NCBI GenBank assembly: GCA_030068145.1
Contig: JAPJBO010000178.1
Location: 243,183 to 307,182 of the forward strand
Direction: 5' to 3'
Length of the DNA stretch: 64,000 bases
DNA from: Diplonema papillatum
Lineage: Eukaryota > Euglenozoa > Diplonemea > Diplonemida > Diplonemidae
Made by a program: the position numbers and the translations under genes. The notes beneath the pieces are model-generated. The model ran no database searches and was not told the DNA's origin. It worked only from the letters and a program-made list of their open reading frames with translations. Below, one piece after another: positions 11,049 through 20,440 of the stretch (position 1 is its first letter; each line of letters opens with the position of its first letter).

Positions 11049-12122
11049 ATGCCGCCCAAAGACCCCCGGTCGCCGTTTGCCCGGGCCTCGGCGACGGGGT
11101 ACGCGCAGTATGCGGTGCCGGCTGACGTGAAGGAGGCTTTCGTCGAGGCAGTCGGCCCAGTGCTCCCGTACCGGAGTTTAAGCGTGGTGAAGATGTTGGC
11201 CTGGGTTACCCACTTTTTCGTGGAGGTCCCCCTTTCGGAGCATCTCCCGAAGGCCCGGCTGGTGCTGCGGGACCTGTTGTCGGTCCCGGATTCGGACACC
11301 GCCGCGAGCAGGTTCATCGACGAGGGGGAGGACTGGAAGCTTGCGTGCGTGATGCATGAGGCGTTCGTGGCCAACCCCGCCCTTTTTCGTCGGGTGATGC
11401 GGCAGCACGGCCTTTGGAAGGGCGACCCCCCTGTCGTTGACAGGCGTGCGGCGGCCGGTGCGGCGGCTGAAGCGGCCAACGAAGCATTGCCCGACGTCAC
11501 TCCGCCTGATGACGCGTTCGAAGTGCCCTTGCCGGAGGTACCCGCCCTGGACGGTGACGCGGGCGAGCTCGAGCGGTTGCGCCGTCGGGTGAGGCAGCTG
11601 GAGGCGCCGGGGCAGCGCCCCTTCGACGTCGAGACGCTGGAGTCGGAGCCCGACGTGCGCCCCCCAGCTGCGTGGCGACACCCGTCGGAAGTTTCCGGGG
11701 TCGCCGGCTGGCTCGCCGATATGCGGGATCCGGCGGCGCTCGTGCAAACGTTGCACGGACACTTCGTGGCTGGCCTCGCCCATCTTCCGGGTGGGAGCAT
11801 TTTGGAGGACGCTTTCCGGGCGTTACGCCTTTGGATTCTCGGCTGCAGTGAGGTGCAAGACTGGGAGAGGACCGCGTTGCGGGAGCTCGGGGATTTTCTG
11901 CTCCAGCAAGTCTGGGTGCAGTATTTCTTCGTGAAGGATCGGCTGCCCCGTGGGGCGTTGCAGCAGCAGCTGCGGCGCGACGACACCGCGGGGCATGCCG
12001 TCGCGAAAGCGGCGGCAGCCGTGGCAAAGCAGGGGGGCGCGCGGCGAGATAAGCCGTTCGCGCCGGCGGCCAAGTTCCGACCGAGGAAGGCGGGAAACGG
12101 GGTGGCGGAAAAACGGCAGTGA
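11049..12122 (+). CDS. gag: Gag-like protein of element 1
   Basis: ATG start, 357 residues, TGA stop. It is the first gene of the element, where DIRS-like elements carry their nucleocapsid-like gene. The middle (about 100-200) is acidic and Ala/Pro/Glu-rich. Residues 215-300 contain helical, Leu/Trp-rich segments likely to be the assembly domain. The C-terminus is basic and Ala/Lys/Arg-rich (KAAAAVAKQGGARR), suiting nucleic-acid binding. I see no Cys-His zinc knuckle. It shares no obvious similarity with the shorter zinc-finger gag proteins at 55497 and 61802, so the role is inferred from position and composition. Confidence 0.6.
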   Translation: MPPKDPRSPFARASATGYAQYAVPADVKEAFVEAVGPVLPYRSLSVVKMLAWVTHFFVEVPLSEHLPKARLVLRDLLSVPDSDTAASRFIDEGEDWKLACVMHEAFVANPALFRRVMRQHGLWKGDPPVVDRRAAAGAAAEAANEALPDVTPPDDAFEVPLPEVPALDGDAGELERLRRRVRQLEAPGQRPFDVETLESEPDVRPPAAWRHPSEVSGVAGWLADMRDPAALVQTLHGHFVAGLAHLPGGSILEDAFRALRLWILGCSEVQDWERTALRELGDFLLQQVWVQYFFVKDRLPRGALQQQLRRDDTAGHAVAKAAAAVAKQGGARRDKPFAPAAKFRPRKAGNGVAEKRQ

Positions 12123-12185
12123 CTAGCGTTTTTCCGTCCAAGTCCCCGCCCGGTCACGCCCCTCCCCAGCCGAGAGCCCGTAACT

Positions 12186-13436
12186 GTGGGCGCACATTGT
12201 CACCCGGAGACGTTAAAATCCCGGAGTTCAAGGCCGGCTCGATCCCGAGGGAGCGGCCCGCCGTTTGCAAACAACCCCCCCACAAACCTCCCAACCGGCA
12301 TTCCGGACAGTTTTCCCGCAAGGCCCCCGACCGGAGTAGCCGAGAAGAGTGCGCGCCCCCCCCGCAGGCCCAAGCAGGGTCTCGCCCCGGGCGGTACGCA
12401 GAATCCCCATTTTTTGACCGGCGTGAAAGCCGAGGCCCGGGCCCCGGGCAGCTGCATCCAGCGGCTCGGCGAATCTTGCGTAGGCAAGGGCTCGTATTTT
12501 TCGCAGGCAGTGCTAAGGCACGTAGACCAACAGCCGGTGAGGCTGCTGAGGCGCACGGCCGAGGGATCGGTCTCCGTGGTGCAGGCCCGCGAAATGCTGG
12601 ACGATCTGGTCCAGAAGATGTGGGCACGGACAACGTCCGATCAACGGCGCCACTTGTGGGGTCGGCTGAGCCGGTGGTGTGCCCTCTGCCATCTTCGGGT
12701 GGACGCCAACTCGGCGACCCTGTTTGTGAGGGCCACCCAGGTAAGCCCACAGGCCCAGCTCGCGTACGCGAAAGCATTTTCGGGTACGATGAAGCACCTT
12801 GGGATGGATACCCAGCCACTCCTGAGTCTTCAGAAAGCCCTCCGGTCGGTGGGGGGTGCGATTCCGATCCGGCAGGCCCTCCCCATCTCAAAGACAGTTC
12901 TTCTTTTTTGGGCGCGCCGACAGGAGCACAGTGTTCGACTGGTGGCTCTGCTTGCGTGGAAGACCGCGAGCAGGTGGGGGGAAGTGGCCGCCCTGGCGTC
13001 CAGCCAGTTTATTTTAGTCACCAGCTGCGAGGTCATCGTGGACTGGTGGACCACCCCCAAAATGAGGAAGGCAAACCCGTTCTCTCCGTCGAGATGGACG
13101 GTGATAAGGGGGGATCTGACCCGGGAAATCGCGACCCTGGTCCGTTTTCTTTCTCCCTTTCCTCAGCTCTCCCCCGTGACGGCGCAGGAGCTGTCTATGA
13201 CATGGCACTCCACCCCTCGGATGGCGCCGTATTCGGCCCACAGCGTAAAGCGGGGCGCGGTGTCTTTCCTCTTTCTCCTTATCTCCCAGGGGAGACGGAT
13301 CCCAGAGGAGTTGGTGTCTCGCCTGGCGAAGCATCAGGGTCAATCCGGCTTGCCAGAGACGACCCTCCGGTACGGGGGGGACCCCGTGTCATTGGCGAGG
13401 GTCCTTCGGACGGGGTCGGTCACGAAGTTTTTGTAG
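12186..13436 (+). CDS. Tyrosine recombinase of element 1
   Basis: The open frame runs 416 codons to TAG. The first in-frame ATG is at 12594, giving a 280-residue minimum, so the start is unsettled. The phage-integrase fold motifs are in order: box I Arg in TASRWGEVAAL (near 12963), AHSVKRGAVSFL (near 13237), AKHQGQ (near 13330) and the Tyr nucleophile in TTLRYGGD (near 13360). Box II reads H-x-x-Lys-Arg, not the usual HxxR. The enzyme would join the circular cDNA to the target. The RT frame is also open across this gene in another frame. The sequence at 12196-12232 resembles dispersed family G repeats. Confidence 0.8.
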   Translation: MGAHCHPETLKSRSSRPARSRGSGPPFANNPPTNLPTGIPDSFPARPPTGVAEKSARPPRRPKQGLAPGGTQNPHFLTGVKAEARAPGSCIQRLGESCVGKGSYFSQAVLRHVDQQPVRLLRRTAEGSVSVVQAREMLDDLVQKMWARTTSDQRRHLWGRLSRWCALCHLRVDANSATLFVRATQVSPQAQLAYAKAFSGTMKHLGMDTQPLLSLQKALRSVGGAIPIRQALPISKTVLLFWARRQEHSVRLVALLAWKTASRWGEVAALASSQFILVTSCEVIVDWWTTPKMRKANPFSPSRWTVIRGDLTREIATLVRFLSPFPQLSPVTAQELSMTWHSTPRMAPYSAHSVKRGAVSFLFLLISQGRRIPEELVSRLAKHQGQSGLPETTLRYGGDPVSLARVLRTGSVTKFL

Positions 13437-13555
13437 GCTACAGCCTAACAAAGAGGGCGCACGGCACCAAGTTGCCAGTAACGGAAGAGGAGAAGAGGGC
13501 GCCGTTGCATGCGGCAGGGGTCAAGCCGTTGAATGTGGAGGCATTGCGCGCGCGA

Positions 13556-15130
13556 ATGAAACATTCGGTGCGTGAGAGGTTTGACTCGGTGTGGCGGGCA
13601 ACCTTTTTCCCAAAGGTGGGGGGGGTGAGTGCGTCCCGGGGCCCCCCCTCCCAGTTCCAGAAGGCCCATGCCGATAAGCTGGTGGCATGTGGGATAGCGG
13701 CCGAAGCCTGCTCCCCGGGATCTTTGCGGAACGTCCCATTCACGGTGGTAGAGCAAAAACCCTCGGGGCTGAGACTCCGGTTCATCCTGTGGACGCGAGA
13801 AGCCAATGAGCAGCTCCATGCGGATGGCTATCAAGCGCAAGTGCCATTAGGGCATGTATCCGCGTATTTAAGTGTGGTAGCCGATGAGTGCGCGTCTACA
13901 AGGGATCTACGATGTGGTTTCTACCAGGTCGAGATTCCGAAGGAGGCGCGGCACCATTTTCGGTTTACCGACGAGACGGGGAAATGGTACGAGCTCGAGA
14001 GGCTCCCCATGGGGCATAGCTGCGCTCCGGAAATCATGCACACCCTGACGGCAGTAGTGGGGGGCCACTCGGATTTTGTAGATGGAAGGTTCACAGGACG
14101 GGATGTTAGTGTCCACGTGTGGATCGACAATTTGCGCATCTCGGGGGGCCGGGGGGCTGTGCTGAAAGAAACAAAAAGGATCGATGAGTTTGCGAGAGCC
14201 TCGGGGGTGACGTGGAAGCCGGAGGATAGCAATGATGCTTCCCCGCTCTACGACTTCATCGGGGTGGAGTTCAACCACGTGGCCCGCGAGGTGTCGCCAT
14301 CCGCGCGGTTGCTGACAAAGTTGGATTCGATCGACTTCGAGAGCGCAACGGCTGGTGAGCTGGAGTCTTACGGGGGACGCCTCATGCACGCAAGTGCGAT
14401 TTCTGGTACGTTCCCTGGCGGATACTGGTTTGCCATCAAGTTCTTGAGGAGGTTAACCAACAGTCTCAATCGAGGGAGGGTGGTGCCCGCGTCCGGGGTC
14501 CACATTCCGCCATCGGTGAAGTCCGAGCTCCACGCGTGGCGAGAGTCGGTGCGTTCGCCGCGATGCCTGTCCCCTTTGCCTGCCCGGAAAGCGTTCACGG
14601 TGTTTGTGGACGCGTCACTGTCGGGGTGGGGTGCGGTCACCATAAACCGCGACACGGCCGAGATGACAATCGCCGGGGGGTCGTGGAGTTCGCAACAAGC
14701 GAGCATGCACATAAATGTGCTGGAGGCGCTAGCATTTAGGCTCGCCGTTTTGTCCTTGCCTGAAGAGGCACAAGATTGTTTGGTCGACTTCAAAGTCGAT
14801 AACACTACGGTGGTGGCAGTCTCGAGGAAGAGGCTATGCGCTGCCTCGCTACCTTTGAACAATGCGGTCGTGGACGCATTGATGCGGTTGAACGAGAGGG
14901 GATGCTCATTTACAGTGAGCTGGGTACGATCGTGCATGAACCCTGCAGATGTGCCGTCTCGTGTCTCTTCGTCTGCGAAACTCGCCTCCAGCAATGGAAG
15001 GCGGGAGTTAGAACTGGCGGTGAAGGGGTTCTTCTCTCCAACTGGCGAGGGGGAGGTACAAGCCTCGTCCGGGAAGTCGAGATTCGACCTTTCCCGATCG
15101 AGCTTTTCCCCTTCGTTATCCTGCAAGTAA
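13556..15130 (+). CDS. Reverse transcriptase/RNase H of element 1
   Basis: From the ATG at 13556 there are 524 residues to TAA. The frame is open from 12119, but everything before 13437 overlaps the recombinase and looks like a shadow. RT features are the fingers motif KPSGLRLRFIL (69-77), motif A Asp117 in STRDLRCGFYQVEIP, LPMGHSCAPE (150-159) and motif C at 189-192 reading W-I-D-N, where the second catalytic Asp is Asn. RNase H follows with its four acidic residues intact: Asp352 (FVDAS), Glu390 (NVLEA), Asp415 (KVDNT) and Asp465 (NPADVPSR). The protein ends soon after, with no methyltransferase domain. The true start may lie a little upstream of 13556. Confidence 0.85.
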   Translation: MKHSVRERFDSVWRATFFPKVGGVSASRGPPSQFQKAHADKLVACGIAAEACSPGSLRNVPFTVVEQKPSGLRLRFILWTREANEQLHADGYQAQVPLGHVSAYLSVVADECASTRDLRCGFYQVEIPKEARHHFRFTDETGKWYELERLPMGHSCAPEIMHTLTAVVGGHSDFVDGRFTGRDVSVHVWIDNLRISGGRGAVLKETKRIDEFARASGVTWKPEDSNDASPLYDFIGVEFNHVAREVSPSARLLTKLDSIDFESATAGELESYGGRLMHASAISGTFPGGYWFAIKFLRRLTNSLNRGRVVPASGVHIPPSVKSELHAWRESVRSPRCLSPLPARKAFTVFVDASLSGWGAVTINRDTAEMTIAGGSWSSQQASMHINVLEALAFRLAVLSLPEEAQDCLVDFKVDNTTVVAVSRKRLCAASLPLNNAVVDALMRLNERGCSFTVSWVRSCMNPADVPSRVSSSAKLASSNGRRELELAVKGFFSPTGEGEVQASSGKSRFDLSRSSFSPSLSCK

Positions 15131-15177
15131 AGTACACTACACTACCTTTGATTCCCCTTCCATTTGTGCGTGGTTTT

Positions 15178-15206
15178 CCGCAGAAAGACGAGCGATGAAA
15201 GATTCC
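15178..15206 (-). repeat. Right terminal inverted repeat of element 1
   Basis: It ends CGATGAAAGATTCC, the inverse of the left end, and is followed without any spacer by the AAC array. Confidence 0.55.
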
Positions 15207-15422
<216 letters not shown>

Positions 15423-15664
15423 CACATCAGCAACAACCACGCCAACGGCAACAAAAAGGAACAAATCGGAAGATAACCTCCGAACGGAAAGCAGATGGTC
15501 TGCGAGGGGGAAAACGGGTGGTTCTGGGAAACCGGCGAGTATCCGAAAGAGAGAGGAAAATGAGGCAGCCGAGTCGCTTACGGATGCGGGTAAAGGTACC
15601 TGGCGCGAGAGCCGTTTGGGCTGGCGGGCCAGGTGTGACGGGGAGCGCGGGAGCGCACGAACAT

Positions 15665-16305
15665 GTTTGGGATGGTTGTGTTGCTCAACACCGCACCGGT
15701 TGTATCTGTGTTTCGGTCCTTCAAGCTACACGGTGTGCTCCACAGAGTTAAACTGTGCGATCCATTTTGCGGGTGTGCCACCGCGATCCAGTGTGCCACG
15801 CCCGCAAATCCAGTGTGAAAACCGGTGTGACTCACGCAAATCCAGTGCGAATCCAGTGCGATCACTTGTTTTTTGCGGGGTGGCACACTGGATTCCACAC
15901 TGGATCTTCGGGTCGGTCCACACCGACAGCGTGTCGGGGCTATTTCTCTTCGCTGCCTCGGCAGTGTTGCTATTGGGCAATTTGCGTACCTGCTGCCATC
16001 CTTAGATGTGGCAGCCGTTTCTCAGGCTCCCTCTCCGGAATCGAACCCTAATTCCCCGTTACCCGTTACAGCCACGGTAGTCCACTACACTACCGTCAAA
16101 AGCTGATAGGGCAGAAGCTCTTGCGGGCTTGCACCGACTTGAAGTCGTGTGCTACAGTTCGACGACACAACTCCCCCACACGGAGTTGGAGTACACGGTG
16201 TACAAGCATAAAGCCAGACCTTCAACAGCGCCGGAGTGTCAGCGGACACGACACCGGTGTGAGTCTGGTTCGTACCACCCACGCTACGAGAGCACAGGAA
16301 ATCCG
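15665..16305 (+). repeat. Repeat family K, copy 3, interrupted
   Basis: 15673-15725 matches the first third of family K (TGCTCAACACCGCAC, TTTCGGTCCTTCAAGC). 16205-16305 matches the last part (GTGTGAGTCTGG, CTACGAGAGCACAGG). About 480 bp of other DNA lies between, including ATCCAGTGTG minisatellite words (15785-15910) and an rRNA relic. Confidence 0.5.
15925..16113 (-). pseudogene. Fragment of nuclear small-subunit (18S) rRNA
   Basis: Minus-strand sequence from 16113 downwards matches the conserved 5' region of eukaryotic 18S rRNA: TATCAGCTTTTGACGGTAGT, AACGGGTAACGGGGAATTAG, GGTTCGATTCCGGAGAGGGA, GCCTGAGAAACGGCT and CACATCTAAGGATGGCAGCA, then AATAGAAA-type text. Several near-invariant positions are changed (CTGCCACATC for CTACCACATC, GGATGG for GGAAGG, GGTACGC for GGCGCGC), so it is a decayed insertion, not a working gene. 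The ACGGTAGT..ACTACCGTGGC hairpin resembles alveolate 18S rRNA as I remember it. Neither neighbouring rRNA sequence nor a spacer is present. Confidence 0.85.
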
Positions 16306-16747
16306 TCTCGGGAGAGAAAAAAAAGGCCCTCCCCCGGCCGTGTCCGAGCAACCAGCTGAGCCGGTCCATCCCCTCTTGATAGACCGTGATAGACCGAAGA
16401 ATACAGCGCCGGGCAATTCGATGCAGCTCTAGGGACTAGGGATGAACCTGATAGACCGTGGTGGACCGTGATTCACCGTGATAAACAGCGGCACACTTCG
16501 ATGCAGTTTCAAGAGATAGGGACGGACCGGCTCAAATCAGCTAAAAAGCTCACCAGGAAAGACTCGCGAGAACGCATTTTGACGAAATGGGGGCGGGAGA
16601 CACCGCTGCCGATGCTAGGGTAAGGGATAGCTGACCAGGATTAACCACCTGCACGGGAACGTAAGTCGGCTCCGTGCGGCAGACGCTCTGGTGGGAGCGG
16701 ACGAGGGCTAGGAAGGCAGATAGGAGAGCGAGGGACATGCGTGTGGG

Positions 16748-16975
16748 AGATTGCAAGAACGGAATGGATATGTGCTCAACACCGCACTGGTCACGGGTCT
16801 GCACCGTGTTTCGGTCCTTTAAGCCACGGACACATAAGGCGGACCATCATCAGCGCGGAACCTGAGTGTCTGCAGACAGGACTGCGGTGTGAGTCTGGTT
16901 TGTCAGGCGGCTGTTCGTAGCTCGTCACAGCCAGGACCACCCGTGCTACTAGAGCTCAGGCGAATCCGTCACTGC
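16748..16975 (+). repeat. Repeat family K, copy 2
   Basis: Near-identical to 597-825. It starts at ATTGCAAGAACGGAATGG and ends at GCGAATCCGTCACTG, followed by a G-rich run. Confidence 0.8.
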
Positions 16976-17112
16976 CCTTAGGGGGGGGAGGGGGGGGAAA
17001 ATGTTTCATGGGTTTGAAGAGCGCGTGGTGCTTGCACCACTGGGGGGGGGCACGTGCGGCCTCGTGGTCCTTGTGAGCTCACGGGCTTCCTCTGTATGCG
17101 ACGCAATTCGTT

Positions 17113-17225
17113 CACGGTGGAGTCCAGTCTCAGGAAGCTGGAGATAGCAACAGCGGCTGTCGCCCGTGCTTCGGGTGTGACTCGGGTACACCCGCTCTCC
17201 AGCTTCTGAGGCTGGATTCCACTGT
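17113..17225. mobile_element. Foldback element J, copy 1
   Basis: The arms CACGGTGGAGTCCAGTCTCA and, inverted, TGAGGCTGGATTCCACTGTG enclose about 50 bp with CGGGTGTGACTCGGGTACAC. It is a small non-coding inverted-repeat element; a related copy is at 32168-32302. Confidence 0.65.
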
Positions 17226-17442
17226 GTTTGCTTCTCTCTTTTTACTTCTTTGATTTCCTTTCCCCCTCCAGGGGTCCCCCCCTCCTTCCTCCCAATGAGA
17301 CGGGGACTTATTTATAAATGCACCCTCTCGTGCACTGGTTCACAAAGCGTTCGGGGTCCCCTCGACGCAGGCCCTAAGAATGGGGTTGGGGCTCTGGAAC
17401 CCCAGTGCACAAAGGGAGGGGGGAGGCACCGTCCCTCGGTAT

Positions 17443-17803
17443 ACACGGTGGAGTCTAGCCTCGGAAGCTGAAGTCAACCCTGGAATTTTAAAAGCGGGTG
17501 TCACATTCACATGTCGGGTGTGGATTTACACGCGGTTTGGTTGTAGCACACGCTGAACACAAGCTCGTCGAGACGGCCGCGGACGGGGTTGTAGCACTGT
17601 TCTGCCTTCGACTCAAGCTTTGCAAGCTGTGGTTGACCGTTCGGGAATTTCGGTGTTGGGGGTCCTTGTGGGGGTTCTGGATGCGTGCCAGCTAACCCCC
17701 TTCCCCTCCTTTCCCACATGATACAATAAACGGGCAATGCAACCAAGTGTGACTCGGGCGCACCCTCTTTAACTCCAGCTCCTGAGGCTGGCCCCACCGT
17801 ATA
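17443..17803. mobile_element. Foldback element J, copy 2, with a nested family F fragment
   Basis: The left arm ACACGGTGGAGTCTAGCC and right arm CTCCTGAGGCTGGCCCCACC match the ends of J. Between them, 17530-17660 is a minus-strand fragment of repeat F (GAACACAAGCTCGTCGAGAC, CAAGCTTTGCAAGCTGTGG). Confidence 0.55.
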
Positions 17804-17977
17804 AATGGCCGACGCACGGTGTGCTCCAGCACCAGGGTGGGGGAGTTGAACTGTGCGGTCAATTTGCTAGGGCGGGTGCGGATCTAAATCCAGATGTGAT
17901 CACCTGTATACGTGAGGGTGTCCACTGGATTTCGCCCTGAACTTGCGGGGTGTGGCACCGGATGTTGCACTGGACTT

Positions 17978-18335
17978 GAGCAGGTGCACACTGTCCCAAC
18001 CCGGTGCTGGGCTACACAGTGAGGTACGCCTCCGTGAGCAGGTGCACACTGTCCCAACCCGGTGCTGGGCTACACAGTGAGGTACGCCTCCGTGAGCAGG
18101 TGCACACTGTCCCAACCCGGTGCTGGGCTACACAGTGAGGTACGCCTCCGTGAGCAGGTGCACACTGTCCCAACCCGGTGCTGGGCTACACAGTGAGGTA
18201 CGCCTCCGTGAGCAGGTGCACACTGTCCCAACCCGGTGCTGGGCTACACAGTGAGGTACGCCTCCGTGAGCAGGTGCACACTGTCCCAACCCGGTGCTGG
18301 GCTACACAGTGAGGTACGCCTCCGTGAGCAGGCGT
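17978..18335 (+). repeat. 58-bp tandem repeat, six identical units
   Basis: Unit starts are at 17978, 18036, 18094, 18152, 18210 and 18268, with a partial seventh at 18326. Each unit begins GAGCAGGTGCACACTGTCCC and contains GGGCTACACAGTGAGGTACG. The units look identical, so the expansion is recent. They are contiguous, with no spacers. Confidence 0.95.
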
Positions 18336-18339
18336 GGGC

Positions 18340-19295
18340 TTTTTATCTGGCTGCCGGCCGGTTGAAAAAAAAAAAAATAGTATGGCGCTTCCGGTTGTTT
18401 GTGCGCACTAGTGGCTTTTCACCTGCTTTGGTGAGTTGCTTTTAGTACGCTGCCAACAACTACTTTTTAGTACCAACAATGCATTGTTAACACAAAAAAG
18501 GGATCTGGGCGTTCAGTGATAGATACCTTACGCTATATTGGTGTCTAAGTCTTCGTACAAAAACGGGTTTGCAGGGTGCGCACGAACAAAAATTGGTAGA
18601 GAGAGAGAGAGAGGGAGACGAGTTGGAGTGCAGGGACGATCTCTCCGAGGAGGCATCTTTCCGGCCGCCTCACTACTACCTCGTATTGGAATTTTAGGTT
18701 AGTTTTTCGGTCGATTCAACACTGCGAGAGGCGTTGCCTATCTCGCAGGTTGTTGCGCGTTTTAAAGTCGGCATTCGTCGAGTCTCCGGTGGAGCCTTTG
18801 CGACGGAGTTGGGTCGTTACGGAGCGACGCGTTTTAGTTGGAGTAGATTCGGGGGAACATCGGGAAGAGGGGGCGGACGAAACAAAGAAACTGCTCATGC
18901 TTTCTTTACGAGTTTGTTTTTTTTTTTTTCCCTGCTTTTTCTTCCGTTATCGGCCGACGGTGATTATTCTTTCACGCGACAGAAAGATGTGCTGTCCTTG
19001 CCCAGTCACCGACTGGGCGAGGTGCACGCGTAGGGCGGTGCGTTTGAACGCTCCTTATTTGTCACAGGGGATAGAGGAGTAGCGCACACAAAACCATACT
19101 TGGACCCCATTTCTTCGTTGGATTTAGAAGGGCCGGACTTTGAAGTCTCCGGTAGAGGCTGTTGGGTGGGGAATAGGGAGATGGGGAGGGGGTTCAACGA
19201 CTTTCGTAAAAATTGCCGAAAAGTCCTTCTTTTTGTTCACTGACACGCGGCTGCCTGTCAGCGCGAAGAAAGCGGGCTCGGTGAGAGCTTTTTGT
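18340..19295. other. No recognisable gene
   Basis: 18398-18495 is a short dispersed repeat shared with 36362-36436 (GGCTTTTCACCTGCTTTGGT). A short GA run lies at 18600-18617. The frames of about 100 codons at 18734-19082 have no family features. Confidence 0.4.
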
Positions 19296-19298
19296 AGA

Positions 19299-19613
19299 AA
19301 GCACCTGCTTTGTAGGAAATACTTGAGGAGGCTGCCAGCTGCAAAAGATCAAAGGAGGTAAATGTGCTGTAGCCCACACGAAACACAGGTGAATCTGGGT
19401 TCAGTGGCGGGCGTAAGCGTTCAACAAAAATGCCGAAGCAACTCGACAGGTCGCGGTGAGTTGGGTGAAGAGGGTGGTCGGGACTGATGTCCCGTCCCTT
19501 CTTTCATTCACCGCGTAAGCGTTCAACAAAAAAGACCCATTTTGTAGTTGTATTGTTTCTCCCCCTCTAGCCTCCTTCGAAGTAAGCACAAGGCAGCCCC
19601 TCGAGTATTTTCG
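19299..19613 (-). repeat. Repeat family A copy with internal insertion
   Basis: It is collinear with family A but carries about 100 extra bases (about 19428-19515), flanked by two copies of GTAAGCGTTCAACAAAAA. A local duplication or nested insertion explains this. Confidence 0.75.
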
Positions 19614-19614
19614 C

Positions 19615-20215
19615 AGGAGACTCGGCGGCTCGTAGCGGAAAAGAAGTCATCGGCACGCGCAAATTCGTTCCGCGTCGCGAGATAAACGGGGCTTGTAGAT
19701 GCCGCGACTCACTGTGTCAATTGCAAGAACCCCGATCGAAACGGTTGACCCAAGTACCGGTGGATGCCCAGGACAAGGCCGGCAACTTCTTTGATCGCGT
19801 CTGAGACTTTCACTGACACGCGGTCGGTTGTCTATTAGCACGAAGACAGCGGGCTCGGTGAGAGCTTTTCGCAGGAGACTCGGTGGCTCGTAGCGGAAGA
19901 AGTCATCGGCACGCGCAAATGCGTTCCGCGCCGCGGGATAATCGGGGCTTGTAGATGCCGCGACTCACTGTGTCAATTGCAAGAACCCCGATCGAAACGG
20001 TTGACCCAAGTACCGGTGGATGCCCAGGACAAGGCCGGCAACTTCTTTGATCGCGTCTGAGACTTTCACTGACACGCGGTCGGTTGTCTATCAGCACGAA
20101 GACAGCGGGCTCGGTGAGAGCTTTTCGCAGGAGACTCGGTGGCTCGTAGCGGAAGAAGTCATCGGCACGCGCAAATGCGTTCCGCGCCGCGGGACAATCG
20201 GGGCCTGGGAATCAT
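19615..20215 (+). repeat. 256-bp tandem repeat, about 2.3 units
   Basis: CGGAAGAAGTCATCGGCACG recurs at about 19636 (with an insertion), 19894 and 20150. Units are nearly identical and each carries the same 64-codon minus-strand frame, which is probably incidental. Diverged inverted relics lie at 1845-2105. Confidence 0.9.
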
Positions 20216-20440
20216 CGACACGCTGGGCGGCCAGAGCCTCCTGGGAGGCAAAGCCAAGTGAACCCAGATTCTGAGGGGCGGCGGCAGAATCTTAGTCTAA
20301 CATTTAGACAGAACACTGCCTGTCATGCAGGACTGATGCTGGCATCTAGCATCAACCAGTCTTCTTCGAAGAAGATGTTGTTTAGAAAAGGAATGCAGGG
20401 AGTGTACAGCTCCCGGTGAGCAGGGCATGCAACCTTCCTT

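Larger units (their letters stand above)
10914..15206 (+). mobile_element. YR (DIRS-like) retroelement 1, apparently complete
   Basis: It carries gag-like, tyrosine recombinase and RT/RNase H genes in that order on the plus strand. The left end starts GGAATCTCTCAGCG and the right end, inverted, reads GGAATCTTTCATCG, giving an imperfect terminal inverted repeat. The right end touches an AAC microsatellite directly; the left is 17 bp from another AAC array. There is no integrase or protease, and no methyltransferase follows RNase H. Inverted ends plus a YR gene fit the DIRS-like group, not LTR elements. Catalytic residues of RNase H are present, so recent activity is possible. Assignment to a DIRS subgroup needs a phylogeny. 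Confidence 0.8.

Noticed and set aside
12119-13436. 5' part of the 1003-codon frame as part of the element 1 RT
   Set aside because: It overlaps the recombinase, whose motifs are clear, and contains no RT features; it opens at GTG.
16020-16060. tRNA, from the TCGAACCC T-arm-like text
   Set aside because: The wider sequence matches 18S rRNA, which has the GGTTCGATTCC word naturally; no cloverleaf forms.
17978-18335. CRISPR array
   Set aside because: Units are 58 bp, contiguous and identical, with no spacers, in a eukaryotic setting.
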